The position numbers and the translations under genes are program-made. Positions 56,755 to 64,000 of a stretch of 64,000 nt of DNA are shown piece after piece (position 1 is the first letter of the stretch; each line of letters starts with the position of its first letter). This DNA is from Macrotrachela quadricornifera (taxonomy: Eukaryota; Rotifera; Eurotatoria; Philodinida; Philodinidae). The stretch spans positions 121,719 to 185,718 of the forward strand of contig JAJEKB010021076.1 in assembly GCA_022393335.1 (NCBI GenBank). Reading direction: 5' to 3'. The notes under the pieces were generated by a model. That model saw nothing but the letters and a program-made list of their open reading frames with translations. It did no database searches and was not told the origin of the DNA.

Positions 56755-57505
56755 TATTTTTTCAGGAAAGTAATACTATAATTTCAAATAGCATACATAA
56801 CTAATTTTATACCAAACTAAAGCGCATCGAAAATGGGATTTTTTCGTACTGAAGTGTGAGAGTTATCAAAACTTTTTGATATCGAACTTAAGAAATTTTA
56901 GTTTTTTGGCATAAAAAACTAAAGCCTCAGTGATTCAAAAATAAATTTTAATATTTTCTTTTGATATTTTTACATGGTTGGATAGAGCTTGTCGAGCTCT
57001 ACAAAACTACATATATTAAAAATCATTTTTATTCATTTGAGTGAAAAATAGTCGATTTTTCCATAAAAATAGCTTTTTTCCATTATTTTCAACAATAGAA
57101 ATGTTTTGAAATCTAATTATCGGATGCAGCATGAAAAGCTGCGTATAGTAATTACATTTCAAAACATTTCTATTACTGAAAATAATGGAAAAATCGACTA
57201 TTTTTCACTCAAATGAATAAAAATCATTTTTTAATATATGTAGTTTTGTAGAGTTCGACAAGCTCTATTCAACCATGTAAAAATATCAAAAGAAAATATT
57301 AAAATTCATTTTTGAATCACTAAGGCCTTAATTTTTTATGCCAAAAAGTGTAAAGTTTCGTAAGTTCGACATCAAAAAGTATTGGTAATTCTTACATTTC
57401 AGTATCAAAAACTCCCATTTTCGATGCGTTTTAATTTGGTATAAAATTAGTTATGTATGAGATTTGAAATTATAGTGTTACCTTCCTGGAAAAACATTTT
57501 TTATG
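56755..57505. mobile_element. Foldback MITE, arms about 345 bp
   Basis: The arms about 56755-57105 and 57160-57505 are inverted copies with tips TTTTTCAGGAAAGTAATACTA and its near inverse. The short loop contains CGGATGCAGCATGAAAAGCT (57121-57140), a version of the core motif found in other foldbacks in this window. Arm identity is about 93% by eye. Confidence 0.85.
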
Positions 57506-57514
57506 CACCCTGTA

Positions 57515-57770
57515 TTTTAATCGAAATGATTACGATAAACTTCGTTGTCAAGTTCGTCAGCATGATTATAAACGTATACAAACAGAAATTGAACATCGTA
57601 GACAAACACAACAAGAAGAAACATGGTATATTGTTTATTCATTCAAAGCAAACGATTCGCTTATTTTAAACAAAAATTTGAACGTATCTGAATTCGCTAC
57701 TGCCATTACGAGAAACAATCACAATCGGAAAAATTCAGAATTGAATCTATTTGTCAAAACTAATATCCAT
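57515..57770 (+). pseudogene. Fragment of coding sequence with coiled-coil composition
   Basis: 'RNDYDKLRCQVRQHDYKRIQ', 'TEIEHRRQTQQEET' ends near a possible donor G|GTATATT, and a further block 'FKQKFERI', stop, 'IRYCHYEKQSQSEKFRIESI' follows. Q/E/R-rich helices suggest exons of a coiled-coil protein cut by the neighbouring foldback. I do not recognise it. Confidence 0.35.
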
Positions 57771-57779
57771 CAAATAATA

Positions 57780-59599
57780 AATATTGACTATTGAACACAT
57801 ATTTATACGTTTTTTCGTAGTTTAGTTCAATTTTCATATCTCTATTAGCAATTAATATCATCTTTGGTTTTTGTAAATAACCATTCACATAAACGACTCT
57901 TAATAAAATGTCCATTGGAAAAGAAAACATGCATTTAAGTGTCTACTCAGTATAATTCCTTTACATTTCACTGAGAATAATTTATATACTACTATAATAG
58001 AACACAAACTATAAAAATATTTAAATTGATAAATATCTACTATCGCAACCGACTTATCCTATTACATTTAGTTCATAAAGATTCAGCTATTTTGAACTTA
58101 TTTATTTCTTCTAAAACACTAAATTCAATATATTAAACTCTTTATTCTAGATAATTCGACCTTAAATCAAAAACATCCACTGTCGAAAGAGCCATAAACA
58201 AAACACCCAAACGAATTCAATCTGAGAATCTACAATACATATTAATATGGCACATATTCACCACGTTCTCTTGTGATATTTTAGATATCATTACACAAAT
58301 CAGATAACACCACCAACTGATATCAACTTAAAAAAAATAATTTTAAATAATTTTGTTAGGTTGAAGCATTCCCTACTAAAAATATTCTTTCGAAAATCAT
58401 ATTCAATATATTAATATTCATCTGACGAATCTCGTGACCAACATTAAAACAAGTCATCCTACTCATCGTTCGCCCTAAAAATTATTCTATGCCACTTGAT
58501 GATTGAATTCTTTAACAGTGTTCGAAATCTGGATTGTGGTAATTTAAATTTCATATTCACGTATTTACTGCTGTTTTTTCGGCTCAAAATCGATAGTATA
58601 TCTACAGTTAGCTTCGTCCATGTGCATAGAAGACATAAATATTGAAAACAAAAAAAGAAGCGAAAAAAGGGAGAAAAGACAGGTAATATTTCTTCGCCTT
58701 GCTAAAGCAATAAACAAACAATTTAATAATGGAAACAAACCATGTTACATACACAATCATAAGTAAAATCAACAACGACATATTATTGAAACTGTTTTTA
58801 TTATTTTTTGGCTTTGATTATTTAACTGAGGTGAGTTTTCCATTTCATTTCTTTCAAAAGTGAAATAAACTATTTTAAATGTAATATATATCAAAGTGGA
58901 TGACTACAGAGTCTGCATACGCCCATGAAAGTTTTGTATTTTTCTGTATACGACCGTATGTTGGTATGTCATCTGAAGCTGTATTTTGATGGTACATCTT
59001 CGTGTCCGTATATGGTAAAATGTAGAGCAAAAGAGAGATCAGATACTGACTCCGCATATTAGATTAAAAAGCAATCGGTTTTTTCTCCATATACCATCAT
59101 ATTTCGGTGACACGACATTTGACCTCCTAACACTTTAGCCTGCATTGATTAATTATGAGAGGTACGATATCAATATTCGATCACTTAATTCAATGTAAGA
59201 TTAGTGCATATAAATATACCACACCTTTGCAATGATATTGATCTCTTATTGATATATTCGTTTATAGCTCAGATAATCATCTTTAAAAAAATGAACAAAT
59301 TTTTCGAAATATTTTTCTTGGATTCATCTATCCTTGGTTACCATTTCTACCTTATCATATTGTAATAGTATGATTTATTTACGTTTTTTATTTCTTTCTA
59401 TTGTCTTTCATACCGATAGTATACATATATATCTTTTTTTCCTTTCCTTCATTCAAGCTCTTTTCACATATAGGCTTCTCTTGATTTTTTCCCTCTTATT
59501 CATATTTTTTTCTCAGTATATTTAGTTTTTTCTTTATCTCTTTCATAAAACAGATTACTAACAGTAAATAACCATACTTTGCATTGCATATTTTTATTT
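57780..59599. other. Long AT-rich stretch without a recognised gene
   Basis: No open frame above about 60 codons has coding character. No long repeat was seen. Confidence 0.45.
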
Positions 59600-59880
59600 C
59601 TAAATTCGTTTTAAAATAACGAAATGTATCGCAAGATGTAGCATGGAAAATTTTACAATTTACAGAGTGAAGTTTATTTGAATTATGTAATTTTCTTTTT
59701 CAGAAAAAGCAAGTTTTTGTGCAATCAAATTTGACTGTTGCACAGAATGATCAACCAAAAACTTGCTTTTTTTAAAAACAAAAAGTACACAATTAAAATA
59801 AATCTTTGTATATTGTAGTGCTTTTCACGCCGCATCTTGTGATATATTTTGTTTTTTTTTAATAAAATTTATTTAGAAAT
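59600..59880. mobile_element. Short foldback carrying the core motif in both arms
   Basis: The left arm has CGCAAGATGTAGCATGGAAA (59631) and the right arm the inverse CGCCGCATCTTGTGATATAT (59830). The arms are about 130 bp, and the internal AAAAGCAAGTTTTTG/CAAAAACTTGCTTTTT pair is close to perfect. Confidence 0.75.
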
Positions 59881-61074
59881 TAAAATACGAGATGCAAAGC
59901 GTAGTCCCTTATTATGCGTTACCTGTTATATTTTCTTCTCACAATAGAAGTATGGCTATTGTAAGTTGAAAAGACTACGTATTTTTACATTAAAAGAAAG
60001 CTTCCATTGTTAGAAAAACTTTTAGTGGATAATGATAATTGCAGATGAATATGATTTATTAACATAGTAAGTATAAATCGGATGTTAATAATATATCATT
60101 TGATATTGTGGAATTATTTTGAGTATTATTATTGGTTTTGCGTTATACTTGTGAATAAAATACATATGAAAGTGATTTGAAACAAAAGTTTCTTTATATT
60201 TGTGTATGCTATTAAATGTTGATGAGGATATAAATACAATTTTATTAGGTGTTGATGGGCATTTTTAGATACTTTAAAGATAAAACATATGAGAAAGTAT
60301 TTTGAATTGTATGATATGGAGTTATTTCTAGCTTTTTTATCATATTAGTCAATAAATGGTAGGTGCTACAGACGTATCTATAAAACTCCAACAGACATTA
60401 TTATATACTTTAGTCATGTATTCCTTGTTTTCAATCATTTTGTCAAGTTTATAGATCTTTATTCTATATTTTATGGTATTTTCATAACAAATGCATTATG
60501 AAAATGGCTTCATTTGTATACAGACAAATTAATTGAATGTTTTTGTAAATGTTAACGAATTTAAGTTGGATGTGAGTGTTGTATTATATGGTTATAGTGG
60601 ATATTAGTAGTGATTTTTCTGATATTTTAAACCTACTGCCATGTTTCTAGCAAAACGTTTATTAAGGAAAGTGATTTGAAGATAGCACTTATTTGGATCA
60701 AAAGATAGATCATGAGCGTCTGTCAGTGTTAGTATGAGATATAAGGGAAATACTAGGTTTTAGTGTGTCAAGTGGTAGTTTGAGGGTCTTTATTGAGAGT
60801 ATAGTTTTTCTATTGTTCACACAAAATGGGTGTTTGTAGATGTTAGTTTCGATAGATCTCGAAAAGTTGAGTATTTAGAATGTTAGCATAAATTACTAAT
60901 ACACCCTCTCACTCGTATCACTAACATTCTATAAAAAAGAGAATACTGATAACATATTTTCTTTTGCAATTTTTTTTTGTAGTAGAATAAACTTGGAAGA
61001 TTTGCATAAACTCCTTTAAACTAGTAACCATCGTGTTTTTATTATCTTTTAATAGAATATCAAAGACATTCGTG
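59881..61074. other. Upstream region of the ADP-ribosyltransferase gene
   Basis: AT-rich sequence without another gene. A TATA-like CTATAAAAAAGAG lies at 60929-60941, about 135 bp before the chosen ATG. A splice acceptor CTTTTAATAG at about 61055 suggests instead that a 5' exon lies further upstream. Confidence 0.4.
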
Positions 61075-61810
61075 ATGAATCGCTTTGGTGACATTGATGT
61101 TTCATGTAAACGACTTCCACCAATTTACGGTTATCGTAGTGAAAAGCTTGTCTCTATTGAAAAAGCGCTTGAATTCATTCAATCTGAAATTGATGAATTA
61201 CCATATTACATAAAAATAGCTAAAAAAAGCTGCCATTATCCGTCAGAACATGGTTTATCAAAAGATCAATCAGCTGCTCTTTATATTTATACAATGGAAT
61301 GGGGTGATACAGCTTTATATCGTCTATTGAATAAAGCGTTACGATTAGAAAATCGACAAGCATTAAAAATATGGTTTCCATATTTAAAATTATTTGACAC
61401 AGCATTAGACAAACTACCTACTGTTAAGGAGGTGGTATGGCGAGGTGTCCCTCTTGATATTGGAAAGAATTTTACGAAAAATCACCTCATAACATGGTGG
61501 AGTATTAATTCATGTTCATCGTCAGTTGATGTTATTAAAGGTTTTCTCGGTAATGATACAAATTCAACTCTTTTTTTAATTGAAGTTATTAATGGAAAAA
61601 AAATGTCTGGTTATACAGAATATGAAAATGAAGATGAAATTATTTTACGAATGGGAACAGAATTTCGCGTTAAAAGCAATGCTTTAGAACAATCTAATGG
61701 TTCACACGTCGTACATTTGATTGAAATCGATGAGAATAATGATAATACAATACCACCGACTATGAATGAAATGCATGTGACGCCAAAATCCTCAAATCAA
61801 AGTACTTTGA
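61075..61810 (+). CDS. Arginine-type ADP-ribosyltransferase (ART), exon 1
   Basis: ATG at 61075 gives MNRFGDIDVSCKRLPPIYGY. The R-S-E triad of NAD:arginine ADP-ribosyltransferases (PF01129-like) is present: R123 in 'VVWRGVPLD', the STS-like segment 'TWWSINSCSSS' at 140-150, and E-x-E at E186/E188 in 'YENEDEIILRMGTEFRV'. The preceding helix 'LSKDQSAALYIYTMEWGDTA' is also typical. Such enzymes transfer ADP-ribose from NAD to arginine on target proteins or hydrolyse NAD. There is no clear signal peptide, so an intracellular location is likely. The frame is intact. The donor TTTGA|GTAAGT leaves phase 1. The alternative in-frame extension upstream crosses an acceptor and is probably not coding. 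The intron is 1345 bp. Confidence 0.85.
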
Positions 61811-63155
61811 GTAAGTCATTTTTATTTTTGCCTCAAGAGACGATGTTTTTCGATGCTATGCAGATAAATTTCATAATATTTGTTACACAGTTTATACAAA
61901 ACAGAACGTATAGTCTAACAAAAAGAAGACCTACAGAATCTCACGAAGTGAACAGAAGGATATCAGAAATTTTTTTCAGATGACTTTTTTTATGACGATT
62001 CTTATGAGCTGTTTTTTTTACAGAAAACATTTTAATGGCAATCAAAGATATGATTGTCATTTTAAGACACTAAACATTAGAACTTTTTTCAATACACAGT
62101 TAGAAAATCCTTTCAACATAGTCTACATAAAAATATCATTGGTTTTTTCAAAACATATTTTAGTCTATAAAAAATGGTGCAAGATTTATTTTATCACCCA
62201 TTATATTTATCTTTTTTGTAGAATAAGAAGATTTTGTGAGCGGCCATATGATTAGAAAAATATATGATGGATGTATTTTACTGAAAATTTCAACATTCAA
62301 TCATTAATTTTGAATAAAGTCGATAAATTAATAAGAAAAAAGTAAAAGAACAAACATTTACATTATGTTAAAATTAATAAGAATTAATTGTATTCTGTAG
62401 AGTTATTTTTACCATCATGTTGACAAGTTCTAATTTTAAAACGAATCTTCGAATGGAATTATTTTATTTTTGAAACCTGCTTTGGATCACTCCGACAGAA
62501 TATAATATGAAAATTTTCTTTATTTTTACTAATGTGTTCATCTAAGGAAATTTATAGAGATTTACCTAAAATAGTTTCAGCGTGCAATGAACGGCAAAGT
62601 TCTAGATCGAGTCTTTGATTTGTCACGATCTAATAAATTGAGAGGACTTGATATCAGGTAATTTTCAGGAACAGTTTCTGACCATTGAAATTATTATTTT
62701 TAAGAGAATCTTTTTTGACTCATCTAAATCTATAGAAATTATCTGAAGAAAAAGATTTGAACACGTATAATTACGATTAACTTTTTAACTAACGATCATC
62801 AAGTTTTCCTCCATTTAGTTTTTAAAATGAAAATTCAAAAAAGACTGTTGACGAAATGACATTAGATATTGATGTGAAAAATGCATGCATCTTATAAAGA
62901 TATGTATATACATAGATTTCATTTATGAACAATGAATTATCACTAGGTAACAAGATCCTTTTGTACATTTCATATTCCCTATTTCTTTGATATATGTACC
63001 ACTTCTCAATGATAAATATTAATATTGTGCAATTCGACTAATTCTGTTCTACAAAAAAAGAAAATAGAAGTTAATTAAAACAAATTTTAAATTTACAATA
63101 TTTTTGAGGAAGAAAAAAAATGTTGAATTTGACTAATACTGTTGTGTTATTTCAG
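61811..63155 (+). other. Intron of the ADP-ribosyltransferase gene
   Basis: Donor GTAAGT and acceptor TGTTATTTCAG, both consensus and in matching phase. The first 170 bp remain open in frame by chance. No nested element was recognised. Confidence 0.7.
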
Positions 63156-64000
63156 AATATGAAATTGATAAATCAACAAATGTTGAGATGGATGTTATAC
63201 TATCAGAAATATTCGATTCATCAACAATGGATCCTTGTACAAGTGAAACATCTGATAATGTTATTAATAATGAAGATATGTTAAAATTAATTAAAAATAA
63301 AATATTACAAATTCTTGGTCTTAATGAAAATGAAATGAAATATACAATAATTAACGATTTACTAGAACATGGTCGACAATCTTTGACTAAATATCAAGAG
63401 AATATTAGTCCGAAAATTTATAATCAACAAATGAATAATAATGATAGTGAATTAATACAATTATTAAAAGAATATTTTGAGTTAAACTGGAAAATACAAT
63501 ATAATTTATCAAATGAATGGTTTACATCATTTATTGAACAATATAAAAATAAAGGAAATCCTGATCAATATGAATATGTTTTAACTCGCATAGCTAAATA
63601 TGGAAATAGATTTATGAAAAATTATCCAATATTATCAATTATTTTACAACTCTTATTTGGTGGTATTGATGATGAATGTTTAATTGGAACAAATAAATTT
63701 GATAGATTATGGTTTTCAGTTACAAATTATGGCTTAAAATCAATTGAAAAATATAGTGAATATATTGCTCCAAATGTATTAAATGAACAAATGAATAAAA
63801 ATCAATCAATATTATTTAAAGCGTTGTGTGAATATTATCGACAAGATTTATTTCAATTATTAAAACAAAATAATATTACAAATACACAAAATTTATATGA
63901 TTTAACATTAGATAATGTTGCTGAACATGGTTGGATAGATGGTGTTAAGATAATTCAAGATGAAATACCTCCAAAAAAATTTACAACCTTATTCGAAAAT
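63156..64000 (+). CDS. ADP-ribosyltransferase gene, exon 2: acidic linker and duplicated helical region (runs off window)
   Basis: The exon is open from the acceptor to the end of the window, about 281 codons. It starts 'YEIDKSTNVEMDVILSEIFD', an acidic, serine-rich linker, and then a helical region with internal repetition. 'LLEHGRQSLTKYQENISPKI', 'YNQQMNNNDSELIQLLKEYF' and, about 120 residues later, 'VTNYGLKSIEKYSEYIAPNV', 'LNEQMNKNQSILFKALCEYY' share G..S..KY.E.I.P...N.QMN.N...L...L.EY. Shorter partial echoes occur between ('ITRIAKYGNRF'-like 'LTRIAKYGNRFMKNY') and after ('DNVAEHGWIDGVK'). I do not recognise the family. It could be a target-binding solenoid for the ART domain. The AT-rich codon use matches exon 1. 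Confidence 0.8.

Noticed and set aside
61980..62255. 91-codon open frame after the ADP-ribosyltransferase exon
   Set aside because: It lies inside the intron defined by consensus splice sites at 61811 and 63155, has AT-driven composition and no recognisable domain.

Overview
This is eukaryotic, AT-rich DNA (by eye about two thirds A+T) with spliced genes, TATA-type promoters and a very heavy load of cut-and-paste and rolling-circle transposon debris. The protein families point to a bdelloid rotifer, perhaps Rotaria-like. An NHL beta-propeller carries the 'VAGG.G.GN...NQL' repeat style. A membrane protein repeats a 'YYYEA..V..SGTYTF.S...DTYGYFY' domain. There is an arginine-type ADP-ribosyltransferase, and introns range from 33-63 bp to several kb. 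The species assignment is inference from remembered families, not from a search.

Layout. 1-6.6 kb: a foldback element, a tRNA-like sequence, then the spliced 5' half of a DDE transposase gene with its TATA box, cut off by a foldback (with a nested TA-flanked MITE) and followed by a 2.2-kb TIR element. 7-16 kb: C-terminal exon of an EF-hand protein (minus), a foldback with near-identical arms, an NHL beta-propeller gene (minus) with a likely signal-peptide exon 2.5 kb upstream, a small-heat-shock-protein relic (minus) and a decayed second DDE transposase (plus). 16.7-25.7 kb: a foldback MITE, two related elements ending in hairpins, a broken Helitron Rep-helicase, a mariner-like MITE inserted in it, and non-coding sequence. 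25.7-26.7 kb: an intact two-exon phytanoyl-CoA-dioxygenase-like gene (minus). 27.8-37.4 kb: foldbacks, a transposase relic between 300-bp inverted repeats, an LRR fragment and a piggyBac-type MITE. 39.9-51.3 kb: one large plus-strand membrane-protein gene with three duplicated phase 1-1 exons plus a transmembrane/PPxY exon; its introns hold several transposable elements. 51.7-55.4 kb: a piggyBac transposase relic cut by a 2.4-kb foldback that carries a SWIM zinc-finger gene tail. 56.7-59.9 kb: two more foldbacks. 61-64 kb: an ADP-ribosyltransferase gene whose second exon runs off the window and encodes a duplicated helical region I do not recognise.

The most striking property is the number of long inverted-repeat elements: sixteen by my count, together about 18 kb of 64 kb. 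Several share a core motif (CAAGATGCAGC..GAAAAGCT), two carry 3' ends of coding sequence with poly(A) signals in the spacer, and one holds a nested insertion whose empty site survives in the opposite arm. Genes that look functional are the dioxygenase, the NHL protein, the EF-hand exon, the repeat-domain membrane protein and the ADP-ribosyltransferase; the rest is transposon sequence in various states of decay. All boundaries are read by eye.
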